64,000 nt of DNA from Rehmannia glutinosa (lineage: Eukaryota; Streptophyta; Magnoliopsida; Lamiales; Orobanchaceae): NCBI GenBank assembly GCA_016081115.2, contig CM071935.1, forward strand, positions 52,686,680 to 52,750,679, written 5' to 3'. This document shows, one piece after another, positions 24,606 to 35,902 of the stretch. Each line of letters starts with the position of its first letter. Position 1 is the first letter of the stretch. The position numbers and the translations under genes are program-made. The notes under the pieces were generated by a model. It saw nothing but the letters and a program-made list of their open reading frames with translations, had not been told where the DNA came from and did not search any database.

Positions 24606-25216
24606 CTTAATGGAAGAAATCATACCTTCTTTGGCAAGCTCTTTTATATTGTCCATTTTTGTTCTTCAACAAAACCAACACAGAAGCTGGAAAAGAAAAA
24701 ATCATTAGAGAATAATAAGTTTTTTCATACAATAACAAACACCAACACCAACCCCAATTTCATACATATATTTAGCAACAAAAGGTAAATCGAAGAAGAA
24801 GAAATTTACGTACCGTGAAACACAATAAGAGAACGCGAGCTGAGGTTTATGTGCGTTGACGTCGAGGGAGAAGAGCTGAGGTTTTATGTTCGTTGATGTC
24901 GAGAGAGGGAGAAAGAGAGAACACGAGCTAAAGTTTTTTCTTCTCTGTAAAATGTTTCATTAGATTCGAGGTGAGGGAGACGACTACTAGAACACGAGCT
25001 AAAGCTTTTTCTTCTCTGTACAATGTTTCATTGGATTCGAGCTGAGGGAGACAACTGCTAGAACACGAGCTAAGGTTTTTTCTCTCTGTACACTGTTTCA
25101 TTGGATTCAAGCTGAGGGAGACGACTGCTAGGGCACGATTCAACGGGTATGGGCTTTTTTGCGTGGGTGAGGTCCTATTTTTGCAAAGAAATGGTGGGTC
25201 CTATTTTGGTGGGGCT

Positions 25217-25265
25217 GGACGGGTTTTACTAAAATCCGTGAGATGGTCTCACAAGAGAGTCCCTC
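25217..25265 (-). repeat. Right terminal inverted repeat of the 13 kb MULE
   Basis: Read on the minus strand it begins GAGGGACTCTCTTGTGAGAC, then CATCTCACGGATTTTAGTAA, matching the left TIR apart from the left end's inserted half-palindrome. The 9-bp target duplication follows immediately at 25266. Confidence 0.85.
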
Positions 25266-25274
25266 AAATAATTA

Positions 25275-25688
25275 TTGTAGAATCTTCACTTGATTTCCAT
25301 TTTAAAAAAGGAATACATTATTAATATTATAACTGTATAAAAGAAATAGTAATTTTTTACTACTATAACTAAGTCATATTCCAATTTGATACTTTAAATA
25401 TGATGGTTTCCATATAATATTTTTCCTAATGTATCATATTTGAATCTATTTTTCTTTTCTTTCTAAAATAGATGAACATTTACCAATTCAAACTTTTATA
25501 TTGGTTACACGCTAATCATTAATTTAACTATTCTTCCATTCTCATTTCTTCTTCTTTTTCAATGTTATTGAGGAGAAATATAGAAAGATAATTTCGAGAA
25601 ATAATTGATTTTTTGGGTTCGAGTGTGGGGAAAGACATGAAAGTGATGAAATCCACTTTTTGGGGACGGAAAGTTCATGTGTGCGGCA
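25275..25688. other. AT-rich flank beyond the MULE
   Basis: No coding sequence seen. The last 90 bases (TTTTTGGGGACGGAAAGTTC near 25660) look like the non-coding end that precedes a Ty3-gypsy 3' LTR, but this is weak. Confidence 0.35.
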
Positions 25689-26177
25689 TGTAATACCTAA
25701 CAATGTATTAAGATTGGACATTTCAGTTATTTTAGGTGCTTAATTCTTATATAAATTCAAGTCCAATTTTCTTAAGCACAAATCGTAATAGCCCAAATTC
25801 AATTTAACGACCGCTATTTTAGCTTATTTTCGAGCCCAACATAGAAATTCTTTTGAGTTATTTTAGCCCAATTGTCATTTTATAGTAGTTCATTAGAAAA
25901 GTCAAGCATGTATGTACATCTGAAATCTCAATTGTTCACAACAAAGTTTGTTTTAATAGGTTAGTTATGGTGGATATAATTCAATTTCCATTCGGTTACA
26001 CAACGCTAAGAAAACATCAGACATATACTTATCTTCCAAATCTCTTTCTCGTCAAGCAAATCAGTCTCATAAATACATACAATAATCACAGTTTTTTATT
26101 TTTATTTTTTCTACCGATCCACGCGTTCTAGCAAGAGGTAAATAAGAAATTCTTTACGTTATTTTTGGGTGAGACTA
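25689..26177 (+). repeat. Probable Ty3-gypsy LTR fragment (left end)
   Basis: Begins TGTAATACCTAACAATGTAT, the usual TGTAA(C/T)(A/G)CCC-type start of plant chromovirus LTRs, and resembles the LTR start at 43947. It is AT-rich and non-coding and loses its identity near 26178, where a MITE-like inverted repeat begins. Confidence 0.4.
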
Positions 26178-26684
26178 TTCACACCTCCATTTCCTCTAAA
26201 TACACCTCCCATTGTTAATTTTGTTATTTTTTTTACTAGGCATATTCCTTTTTTTGTTCCTAAAATACCATTTTCATACAAACAAATAAAAAAGGGTAGA
26301 AAGATCGTGCCACGAAAAACTGTTACATTTCTCTTTTTTTCATGAGCCTTACGTGAGCCGAAAAAAATTTAGAGGGAGCTCAACCCAACTTGAAGTTGGT
26401 TCTTGATTTCTTTTTGTTTTTTAAATCTCAAGGTTGAGTCGGCAATTTTTTTTTTTGCTTCAGCCCATTCGCGACTGATAATATTTCTTAGGTTTTCTAG
26501 GTATACTTTTATTATTTATGATTAAATTGGTCTTTGAGATGACTCTGTTATGTGAGTCTTTTAGATTATTTTTTTTGAAAGATTTAGCGTTTAGAGAAAA
26601 AAAGTTAGCAATTTTTATGGAGAAAAAGAAGAACAAATTATAAGGTTTAAAACAAAGGGGTGTATTTAGAGGTTTGGTGTGTAT
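26178..26684. mobile_element. MITE-like inverted-repeat element
   Basis: Ends carry CACACCTCC...CCTCTAAATACACC on the left and its inverted counterpart on the right (on the other strand ACACACCAAACCTCTAAATA then CACC). The 500-bp interior is AT-rich, with a small hairpin CAACCCAACTTGAAGTTGGTT. No clear target duplication, so the superfamily is not assigned. Confidence 0.5.
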
Positions 26685-26936
26685 ATTTAGAATTTTGGTA
26701 GGGTACTTAGGGTATTAAGTCCACCACTGAACCACAGTTCCACCAAGCCCAACAAATGGAAATCGCCAGAAAACCCCCATAACCAAATTTTGTCCAGCAA
26801 ATATAGATATATTTCAGTCAGGCCACCGTATGTCGCCAATCCCAAGCCCAACCCACAACCAAGTCTTGCCATACCCAAAGACCCATAATCCACGAGCCCA
26901 CCGGAAAACATAAACCCATTGCCTAGTCGTCCGTCG
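26685..26936. other. Unassigned sequence left of a hAT element
   Basis: Contains many CCCA/TTGGG triplets and continues, after the hAT element, at 27673. An open minus-strand frame over it shows no recognisable motif. Confidence 0.3.
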
Positions 26937-27664
26937 TAGGGGTGACCAAATGGAAACAAAATCAGGTTCCAAATTGGAACCGGAACCAGAACTATGGTCA
27001 ACAGTTCTAGAAACTGTTGACTTTACCCTATTCTAAAACTAGAAGAACTGTGTAGGCCAGTTTAGTTTTGCTAATGGTTCCTTGGTGTTAAAATAGTAGA
27101 ACCGATAGTTTTAATCATCGGTTAAAACTGACAATTTGTATTCTTTGGGTAAAAATATGCTAGAAAAAATATTAAATAATTATTATAATATTTTATATTC
27201 ACAACCGCAAGAGATATGTCTCAAACCAAATTTTGTAAATGAGCTACAAGGACTTTGATTCCTCTATATCCGAAGAGGATGCGTAGACAATTTAATATTA
27301 TTATTAATATTAAGTCCAAAATATAATATTATTATGAATATTAAGTCCAAGTCCATTTCTTTTTTTTTTCTTTTTTGTAACTAAAATTCATAAATTAGTT
27401 TTCAAAAGAATCAGAAAATTATCAAAAGGAAACTGTTCCTATTAAGCTTGAACCATATTTAACCAGAACCGTGAAAGAACAAGGTTTAACCAGAACCACG
27501 AAAAAACTGGGTTTAACCAGAACCGTGAAGGAACCGGGTACCAGTTTGGAACTGTAATCGTTGGTTCTTGTTTTGAACCCATAACTATGAAGCAACATTT
27601 TTGATTCTAGTTCCTTATTCTGGAGGAACCAGAACCGGCGGTTCTAGAACTGTGGCCACCCTTA
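26937..27664. mobile_element. Non-autonomous hAT element (728 bp)
   Basis: Ends TAGGGGTGACCA (left) and TAAGGGTGGCCA (right, other strand) match the hAT-type TAGGG(A/G)TGGCAA pattern. Flanks are an 8-bp duplication with two differences, GTCCGTCG at 26929-26936 and GTCCGCCA at 27665-27672. The subterminal DNA holds many GGAACC(A/G)GAAC and TTTAACCAGAACC repeats, usual for hAT transposase-binding regions. No coding capacity. Confidence 0.78.
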
Positions 27665-27814
27665 GTCCGCCACCTTCGCCAGTGTCGTGCACGTGTGGTA
27701 TGGTGTGTGCATCGGCTATTGGAATTTTTGAGGGAAGAGAGAATGAAAGACAAGAGAGATAAATACGGGGGTCTGTTGATGAGAGAAAGAGAACAAAGAA
27801 GGGAAATAGAGGGG

Positions 27815-27817
<3 letters not shown>

Positions 27818-27894
<77 letters not shown>
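27818..27894. repeat. (GA)n microsatellite
   Basis: Uninterrupted GA dinucleotides, about 38 repeats. The Arg-Glu reading frame across it is an artefact. Confidence 0.97.
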
Positions 27895-27897
<3 letters not shown>

Positions 27898-28169
27898 ACA
27901 GAAAGAAAAAGAGTAATAAAGATGAAGTTACAAAAACTGACTTGAGGAAGATGACATATTGTAAATAGTGGCCCGGTTTTTAGCCTTTTTTGTCAAACAA
28001 AAATATTTTTTAACCATTTTTTTCAAACACATATTTTTTTAGCCATTTTAAGAGGTGAAACTCCAAAAGTTTCCCTTTAGACATTTAACTCCTTTTCGAG
28101 GCACACTCACCTCATAACTCAAAAACAGAACTTGGCAAAACAAATTGAATCGGCAACATACAAAAATGG

Positions 28170-28640
28170 ACCCTGCGATGGCGACTGTTCCGACTTTGCA
28201 ACAGGTACCAATTGCGAACTCATTCAATTCCTTTAATTTCATATTTTTTTATTGATTTAGTTAGTTTATAGTTGTTTAGGTTAGGAATTTTTGTTAGATT
28301 TTGTAGAATTTCTAGGTTTTAGACAATTAGGTTCTGAATTGAAAAGCTTGACAATCGTTAATAGTGGTTGGGGGGTGAGAGGAAGACAACGAGGGTTTGT
28401 GGTATGTAACACGACATCCACAGACATAACTCGATATGGGGTTTAAGATTGAGGATGTCGATGGGTTTTGGACATTCCCATGGGGCTTCTATATCTTTGG
28501 TCAACTATGTCATTACCTCAAGACTGGAGTTCGTCCTCTTGACATTCCTGTTAGAGACGTACAGTTTCATGTCTACGCATATTTGATGTCTCTACATGTA
28601 TATATATCTAACCTGTTAACACAAACATCTCATAATGTAT
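28170..28640 (+). pseudogene. Possible ULP/DUF1985-like fragment in the second MULE
   Basis: An ATG at about 28165 opens a short exon (MDPAMATVPTLQQ) ending at a GT donor near 28204. After an AT-rich gap, 28436-28640 reads DVDGFWTFPWGFYIFGQLCH followed by a Leu-Pro-rich stretch. The FxxxPWG motif recalls the DUF1985-type domain that accompanies ULP1-like genes in plant MULEs. This is a weak similarity impression; it could equally be a captured host fragment. Confidence 0.25.
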
Positions 28641-28689
28641 TTATTTTGATTGTTTAACAAGTGATATGTTCATATACCATGCGCATCGT

Positions 28690-30314
28690 CAGGATATACA
28701 CTACCAACTGCATTTTTAATATTTTTTTTCGATCAGATACAACGAGCATATTTTCTAGACAACCATACGTGTTGCGTAGTTTCTTCATAAACCATTCCTA
28801 TGATTCATCCTTCTCCTTGTCAACCACACCAAATGCTAATGGAATTTACTTATTCATTGCCATCTTTCATAACAACAACAAACACACCTTTAAACTTGCC
28901 CTTTAGGTGTGTGCCATCAATAACAATTATAGGTCTACAATACTCACTGAATCCCTTAATTGGCACGTGTAAGGCAATGTAAACATATTTGAATCTATCA
29001 TCGTCATCAGTCTCATGTAGAACAATTGTATCAGGATTCTCTTTTTTCAATATGTACAAGAATGCAGACAACATCCCCCAAGATTGTTGGTCTCCATGTA
29101 TATAGTTGTAAACACGATGTTGTGATTTAAGTGCCTTATCATACAAAATATCTATCCCATGTTCAGCAGATAAATCATCAATAATATCACTAGGCCTAAG
29201 GGATCGTCCCTCATTTAGTAATCTTGGCGTAAACAAGGCTCCAATAATCTTCATAGGTAATTGTTGAGGAGCATGTTTACTAAGGTTCACCTGACATGTA
29301 TGAGGTTATTCAAATTTAGTGACCTTCCAAATTTTCCATTGGATAGCATTAGCACAAAATAAGAAATTGCATCATTTATGTTTGCAAACTGCCTCATAAC
29401 ATGAAGTCGATGATCAAGTTGTTCGATAATCCACACGTTGGTGTAGATGATAGAAGCCCAACTTTGTTACCATATCTTCCTTGCTTTCAAGCACTACACC
29501 TTTAAATAAGTCATGCTCGATGATAGGTGGTTCGTATGCAATGGAAATATGGTTGACATACTTATATGATGTTCTAGGAACCATCCAAGCATGTTACGAC
29601 CTAATCATTAGTACCTCCATATGTTCAGCATTCACATTATCTATTTTGTTGGCATCAACATGAGGTACTTTATGGATTAGAAATCGTCTATTCTGAAGAA
29701 CATGTTGGTCATTGTCTCCTATTGTGATTTAATTGTTCGCATCATTCCCTTCACAGTCATCCGGAACAAAGTAGTCATCTTTTTCTCATCCAAGATAATC
29801 ATAAATGCAGACTAGTTCATCATCAACATCATATTTTGGATCGTCACCATCACTGTCTCCCGATGGAACAAATTGTTTATCTTGATGGTTATGTTCACCA
29901 CTAACAACATCTTGGCCATCATAATGGCTACCGCCCCCGAAGTCATCATACCGCCCAACATCATCATTATACCCACCACCACCATCATCATCACCATCCA
30001 CATGACCACTACTATTGATTTTCAAGTTGATGCTCCAAGATTGAAGATTTACATAGGCAATTATCGTGCACAACATGTTGAATATATGTTGGTTGATGCT
30101 TTAAGATCGGAGATTTACTTTGATAATTATTGGGCACAACATGTTGCATATACGTTGAAATGTAATGTGGTGGACCATGTATATAATTCATACTGTAGGT
30201 TGAATTATATGAATTTAAGGGCATGAATGGAGCAGCTATGAGGTTCATAAAACCATTTGGATTCTGATTTCTAGTGTACGAGGTCCCCACCATCCCATGA
30301 TCTTTTGGTTGCAA
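28690..30314 (-). pseudogene. MuDR-type transposase remnant
   Basis: Minus-strand frames. 30076-29786 encodes an Asp/Gly-rich acidic region (DGDDDGGGGYNDD). 29290-28850 carries the MULE pre-domain and the catalytic-core start (IIVIDGTHLKGKF, first DDE Asp). After a frame break near 28850 the next frame reads IPLAFGVVDKEKDES and VVSDR (second Asp). Breaks include stops near 29470 and 29730 and a TAG where Trp is expected (near 28790). The C-terminal zinc finger is missing. It is truncated and inactive. Confidence 0.7.
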
Positions 30315-30654
30315 GGTAACAAATATTCGAGGTTCTTTGAAGATTTCAGTTACTCGTCAGAGGTCTTGTTCGCACATAATCAAGGATTTCACCTCACAAC
30401 CAATCCCAATTGGAATTAAATAGTGTAATTTGTATTAACATAATAGTCGATTACCATTTACAACGTTATAAATAATATCCAAAAACCCTCTAAATGATAT
30501 TATCCACAACAATGCAAAAACGAGTACTTCTTCACCATTTGTATAGAAAATACCATCTCAAAAATCACTATGGACAATTATGACTTTATCATCCTCCATC
30601 TAAAACCAACACCAACAGATTATCAAATAAGAGAACATAAACTTTTAAAAAAAA

Positions 30655-30875
30655 GACTTGTTAAGTAACTCGAAATCGTGTTATTTAACTTGATATTGAG
30701 TTAACTTATATCGATGTCGAGTTAACCTAACTCGATGCCAAGTTAAATAACTCGATTTTGAGTTATTTTTATCCAATCAGTGACAATATAGAGTTACATA
30801 ACTTGGAATAAAAGTGGTAACTCGATATCAAGTCAGGTGACTCCATATCGAGTTACCTGCCGAGTTACATAACTC
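30655..30875. repeat. Cluster of AACTCGATATCGAGTTA palindromes
   Basis: About eight imperfect copies of a 17-bp palindrome in 220 bp, for example AACTTGATATTGAGTTA, AACTCGATGCCAAGTTA and AACTCGATTTTGAGTTA. They sit about 400 bp inside the right TIR of the second MULE. Position suggests subterminal protein-binding sites, but no binding protein is known from the sequence. Confidence 0.8.
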
Positions 30876-31259
30876 AAATATGGTTTCGATCTGATTTCAT
30901 TTTCAAGTCTACTCTAACTTATTATAATCCAGTCTGGATCAATTACAATATTGAAATTTATAAAGGATGAGCTAGAGATAGGATAAAATACTAACATTTT
31001 TTTCGAGATTCCATCGTAGTGCAGTTAATGTTGGGCGGCCGAAAAATTTTAAAAAGTCAAATGAGAGAACAAGATAAATCTGAGAGAGAGGTAAGTGAAA
31101 GAGACAAAGAAAGGGAGGCCAACTCAACAACTCAAAGTAATATGCCAGAAGGGTATGAATGTCATTTGTTTTGCCAAAATGGCTAAAAATATTTATTTTC
31201 AAAAGATAGCTAGTTTTTATTTTGACATTAAAGAAGCGGCCATTTTGACCCATTCCCAC

Positions 31260-32174
31260 TATTTTAAATTAGGGATTTAATTTCCTATTCCTAAAATTAC
31301 GAATATACCATTTTCAAATGCTGACTTTTTCAAAACAACTTTGACATTTTTTTGACCATATTTTGATAATCCTTGACTGCAAATTTCAATTTAACGCTCA
31401 ACTTTGCTTATATATTATCTAAGCTCTAAATTAAAATTTTAGATTTTTTATTAAGTTTAGAATCTATAATTTTTTGGGTTTTGATTAGGTGATTAATTCT
31501 ATTGGTATTATGTGAATTTTCAAGTGAGGACTAGGAGCACTTGCATTCAATCACTCAATTCTTCTTTCAAGCAATTGTTTTGAGGTAGAATTTGTTTTCA
31601 AATTCTCTATAGTACTTGTTAAATGCCATAATATTTTGAATGGTGTGTTATACAATTGATATAGGAAGTCTATTGTAGCCAGAGACTCAAGAGGTCTGTG
31701 ATGAAATATATCTCTCGGGTGGAATCCCCACAGTATGAGCTATTGTTATTGGTTCTACAGTCTATTGTTAATGCTATTGCAATCAACATGTTCACTCGAT
31801 TTTTTGTATTACGCATGGACAATATTAACCTCTTGAACTATAAATTGCAACTTCTCGGGTAAAGGAGCGACGGTGGCTAAAGGCGGTGGATCTTGGATGG
31901 CATAGAAATAAATATTTATTTCCTAGAAAATTTTGATAGGAGCAAAAAATATTGAACTATCTTGATTCATTTTAGTTTATTTAAGATATTTAGATTTTAA
32001 AAATATTTGGTAATGGTTATAGTTAGACAAATATATTTTTTTTTATCTATTGTTAACTTACTTCCGCTATTAGTGGATTTTATTTTGATTAAATTAACAT
32101 GTCCTGTTATTTTTCTTCGATAATAATAAACATATGTATGTCTACTTTATAGTAGTAAATTTTAGGGTGTTATA
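31260..32174 (+). repeat. Right part of a Ty3-gypsy 5' LTR
   Basis: AT-rich non-coding DNA ending GGGTGTTATA, directly followed at 32178-32189 by TGGTATCAGAGC, the initiator-Met tRNA primer-binding site. The LTR start is not visible next to it; the 25689 fragment may be its left part, displaced by the MITE, hAT and MULE insertions. Confidence 0.5.
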
Positions 32175-32177
32175 GTA

Positions 32178-32189
32178 TGGTATCAGAGC
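32178..32189 (+). promoter_or_regulatory. tRNA-iMet primer-binding site
   Basis: TGGTATCAGAGC three bases after an LTR end: the site complementary to the 3' end of initiator Met tRNA used to prime minus-strand DNA in most plant LTR retrotransposons. Confidence 0.8.
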
Positions 32190-33439
32190 AGATCTTCCTA
32201 GATAAATAGAAAAATCGACTTATCCACCACCGTTATGCCACGTCAACCCCAAAGCCAATGTACAAAACTTAAAATTGTTGAATTCAGTTGCTATTACTAT
32301 AGTTATTGCCATTGCTTTTGCTATTTCCATTGTTATTAGTATTGCGAATTACATGATTTTGATTGCGGAGAAAAAATGACGATTAACTTTAGTGTCATGC
32401 ATGCATAACACATATGATAGGATTTGACTATTTGACTATAGATAGTTAGAAAGAACTTAGAAAGACTAGAATTTTTCATGCTCTATAGATGGCACGTAGA
32501 AGATATACTGCTCAAAAGTCAGACATAAGTAATTGCAATAGGAACGCTAAGATTGAGAAATATAAAGATAATGAATGTAATCCGAACCATAGCATCGGGT
32601 TACACGTTATGGCTATGTTTGAAGCTTGGAAAGAAGCAAGGTACGCCATCCATGAGGTGTCAGATTGAGTGTCCATACGAAGATTCATCAACGCATTGCA
32701 AGAGGTACCCCAACAAATGGAAATTGAATTGTATGACAAGATGGTGGTAGACATCCAAAATAATTCGTCGTGAGTCGGTTATGAAGATTTTACGTTGGCC
32801 TATTGGTAAAAATCGGTGCAACATATACAGATCAGAATTAATGTTTACAACCACTGGCCTGAAGTACAGAACATATGGGATGATGCCTCTTCACCCTATT
32901 CTATCTAAGACGGGGATCTCGAGGAAGATCTGGAAAAAGATGAAGACCCGAAGGAGGACCTAGTAAAACAGGAATGCAAGTAGATAATATTCATTAGTAG
33001 TTGATGTTTAGAATTTCTTATTATGTTTCGTATTTTGGTTTAAGTTTTTCGATTTTCATTCTAGCAGTTATTTCATTATTTCCAGGATATGATGTAAAGA
33101 AAGTTTATTATAATTTTAATGGATGATTGATTTCTCTTCAGTATATTGAGTCGAGTGATTGTTGTTATTTTGGTTTTTACCTTCGATATTATAAGTTATG
33201 AAATCTTTTGAATGGAGATTAAGTGAGTTTTGTATTTATTGTTATATGATGGTCTCTAAAGGACCTAGAACCTAGATCGAGAATCCCCAGTTATAACAAT
33301 TGTCAAGAACTTTGAGAACATAATGGCTAACCTAGCCACAATAGTTCAAGTATTAGCTTAGAGGGATGGATTAGACATAGCTAATGCTCAAACCAGCCAG
33401 CTCCGGCCAATAACACTCTATATGTGGTGGAACAGTTCC
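32190..33439 (+). pseudogene. Ty3-gypsy 5' internal remnant (leader, gag start)
   Basis: Mostly degenerate. Around 32490-32980 a broken plus frame (starting MARRRYTAQ, later DIQNNSS and EDLEKDEDPKEDL) may be coding but is not recognised. Near 33300-33400 a frame reads NFENIMANLATIVQVLA, like the start of chromovirus gag. The sequence stops matching at 33440, where another LTR begins. Confidence 0.35.
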
Positions 33440-35718
33440 TGTATCACCCGTAATTTATTAATTATTATCTTTCTTTATTTTTAATAATAATCATAATTAA
33501 TATTAATTATATAATATTATCATATATGATTAATAGGGGTATCAGTAATTAGACAACCCCCACTAATGCCACTATCTCCATTCTTGTGCAATTATCCACA
33601 CTTTAAGCCACTTTAGGCCATGTTCTCAGCAAACTTTACGGAAAGAATTTCTTTTCATTCCTCCAACTCACGTCTCAATATGAGCAGACAATTTATCATA
33701 TTTTCTGATTTCACAGTCTTTTGATCTATCATAGAACTTGAAAAATGCAAAACTATTTCATTCTTGTGACCCATTATTCTCTTTTCCATGCCAAATACAC
33801 CTTACTCTTTGCAAAAATTGAGATATATTTCGACGGATTTCCAGCAACAAAAACTTTAACAGTAAGCAATCTTCTCCTTGTATCTAATACAATGACCATT
33901 TCTTATTTTGTCTCTCTTTATGCTTGTTCTCCTCGCCATTATCATTTGGAGTAGGAAGTGTTGGATTTATGGGTTGGAGAAACGGATAGAGATAAGATGG
34001 TACATGTATGGGTGTGTGCGATTTGGGCTGTGGGTTTTTTTGTATGTGCTAATATGTGTGTGTAATGAGTGATGTGTGCGTATCATTATGTGTATGAGTG
34101 TGTGTTTTTGGTGCTCATGTGTGTGTGTGACGTTGTGTATGGGTGTGTTTCACTGTTTTGTTTGTATATGTGTGTGGGTGTGGGTGCGGGTGCGTTTGTG
34201 TGTGCTTGTGAGTGTGTGTCGATGCGTGTGTTGGTGGAGGGTGCTCACCGGAGCTTCGCCGGCTCCATTTGGCACTGGTCGTCGCTGGATATGGGAGAAT
34301 AAGAGGAGTCGGCCGATGGGTTGGGGTGAAAGAACTTGTCATGGTTAATTTGATTAAAATTATCCTTGATTGCAAATTTAGGATTTTTAATTTAGACCCC
34401 AAGGAGCCAATCAAAGTTCTTGAACTTTTCAATTTTGACCCCCAAGATTTCAATTAAGTCCAAATCCCAAATCAAGTTTTCTAAAATTATCAAATTGACC
34501 CCATGAAGTTTCAATTCAGCCTAATTTCGAAATCAAAGTTTTAAACTTTTCAATTTAGTCTCAGACAATTTTGATTTAGTCTAGATTTTTAATTCAATTT
34601 TTATAACTTCAATTCAACCCCTAAGACTTAATCAAACTTTCTGGAATTTTCATTTTAGCCCCATAACCTTTTAATTTAGTCTAAAATCCCAAATTGACTT
34701 TTAATTTCTTTTAACTAGGCCCCAAATTTTATATTGTTTTGTCAACTTTTCTCCTACTAAAAAACCCTAGGCTATTTTATATGTATAATTATTTCCATAG
34801 ATGTCACTACTTAATATCTAAGCATAAATCGTGTTAAATTTATATTGTAGGTGACGAAGAATTGTACAGTTAAGGTTTTACATTCGAACAATTTGTGCAT
34901 CTTTATTATTTTGCTGATTGAGATAGATATTCTTATCGTATTTTATGTTTATAATCTATTGTCCTTGTTAAATGCCTAAACTATTTAATAATGTGAATTA
35001 CGCATTTTTAGTGTGTTACATGATATGCATGATTATGTGAATTATATATGTTTTTAATATATTATATATGCATAATTATGTGAATTATATGCTTTCAATG
35101 TATTATATGATCTGACTAATTTATGAATTACATGTGTTTCATTGCGATGCATGTTTATGCAATGAGAAAGGAAATTTTTGGCTTCGTGCTATGGGAAAGA
35201 AATTCTTTTTTTGCCTCGTGCCACAGGAAAAGAAAATATGGCATTCAAGCCAATGAAAAAGGTTATGTGCTATACGGCTTATGCCAACGAGAAATATTAT
35301 GTGATAATTTATTTAATGGTGCATTTTTCGTATTTAGTTTGGACAATCTTTATCTCTACTGAGTATTCGATTACTCACCCCCTAAATCCCAATTCTTTTA
35401 AGATTATATAGACGGATGCATTGCAGATGTGTAGGAATAACCGATGATTTACTTTTTTAATTATTTTAATTTCGAGAACTATGAACTCGTTTCCAATTTT
35501 GAACATTTGCGTTGTACTCTCTTTAATTTACTTGGAAGTAATTTTGAATGGATTTCTAATTTTAGCAAATGCTTTAGACTTATTTCTTCAAGACTTAAAG
35601 TATTCCCATTATCGCTTCCGCTAAACTGTTCATTTATCTATTTATTTTTAAAAAAAATAATACACATATTCTTTAATTTAGTAATACTAAAAATGTATTT
35701 CATTGGTAGGGTGTTATA
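33440..35718 (+). repeat. Probable second Ty3-gypsy 5' LTR
   Basis: Starts TGTATCACCCG and ends GGGTGTTATA, then a primer-binding site TGGTATCAGAAC at 35722-35733. Its body (34350-34740) is a run of AATTT(A/G)ACCCC(C/A)A motifs typical of chromovirus LTRs, preceded by a GT-rich microsatellite (34050-34220). About 2.3 kb is long but within the range of Tekay/Del-type LTRs. No matching 3' LTR was identified. Confidence 0.45.
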
Positions 35719-35902
35719 GTGTGGTATCAGAACATGTCTACTTTCTTATATACTTGTAATTTTTATTTTCTTTAAAATAAAATAAATGGCTATCCCTCTC
35801 TGTCCAACTAGGTAACATCATGAGAAATTAGGAAAGTATAATATGTTATGTGTCTGGAAAATTCTCTCGTGCGAAAACTCTATCAAATTCTCATATTCTC
35901 AA

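Larger units (their letters stand above)
21458..24656 (-). pseudogene. FAR1/MURA-like transposase gene of the MULE, decayed
   Basis: DDE transposase of the FAR1/FHY3-related Mutator type. Start ATG at 24656-24654 (exon 24656-24626), then phase-1 micro-exons, then the main exon 23779-22782, an intron with microrepeats, and 22624 down to a stop at 21458. Domains: acidic N-terminus; FAR1 DNA-binding zinc finger (YYVC, RTGCKAS, MEHNHQL); transposase core with Asp in VLVFDTTYRTNKY and Asp in TLFTDQDLAISNAI, then VFPQTRHRLCLWH; a SWIM-type finger (SCKKFEECGLLCCHSLRVFH); and a basic KGRRQRIKG tail. Decay: frameshifts at an A9 run near 22541-22549, at a T6 run near 22370, and again near 22150 and 21860. 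The expected catalytic Glu in SQRSES reads Gly (SQRSGST). The main exon itself is open and well conserved. Confidence 0.82.
12284..25265. mobile_element. 13 kb Mutator-like element carrying ULP1-like and FAR1/MURA-like genes
   Basis: Complete element flanked by an exact 9-bp target duplication, AAATAATTA at 12275-12283 and 25266-25274, the length expected for Mutator-type transposition. Termini are inverted: each has GTGAGACC(G/A)TCTCACG followed by TTTAGTAAAACCC. Inside are two convergent decayed genes: a ULP1-type cysteine protease gene on + (13106-17389) and a FAR1/MURA-type transposase gene on - (24656-21458). Between them sits a nested LTR element (17759-20716) that accounts for about 3 kb. 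Plant MULEs carrying ULP1-like genes are known from the literature (Kaonashi/KI-MULE group); membership is inferred from gene content. Non-coding parts are saturated with AAAAGTATCACTTTT-type repeats. Stops and frameshifts in both genes imply it can no longer mobilise itself. Confidence 0.88.
27966..31247. mobile_element. Second Mutator-like element (about 3.3 kb), degenerate
   Basis: Imperfect terminal inverted repeats of about 80-95 bp: left GTGGCCCGGTTTTTAGCC...TTTTTTAGCCATTTTAAG, right (other strand) ATGGCCGCTTCTTTAATG...ATTTTTAGCCATTTTGGC. The interior has a MuDR-type transposase remnant on minus (30314-28690) and a possible short gene fragment on plus (28170-28640), the same convergent layout as the 13 kb element. 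No 9-bp target duplication was recognised, so the exact ends are approximate. Confidence 0.6.

Noticed and set aside
21458..24656. Domesticated FAR1/FHY3-type host transcription factor
   Set aside because: It lies within MULE termini that share a 9-bp duplication, has several frameshifts and lacks the catalytic Glu; a decayed transposase is simpler.
27695..27916. Arg-Glu repeat ORF
   Set aside because: Translation of the (GA)n microsatellite.
32178..32189. tRNA gene suggested by TGGTATCAGAGC
   Set aside because: These are 12-bp primer-binding sites after LTR ends; no cloverleaf sequence surrounds any of them.
34069..34453. Cys/Val-rich (+) and Thr/His-rich (-) ORFs
   Set aside because: GT-rich microsatellite-like DNA inside a probable gypsy LTR; no motif.
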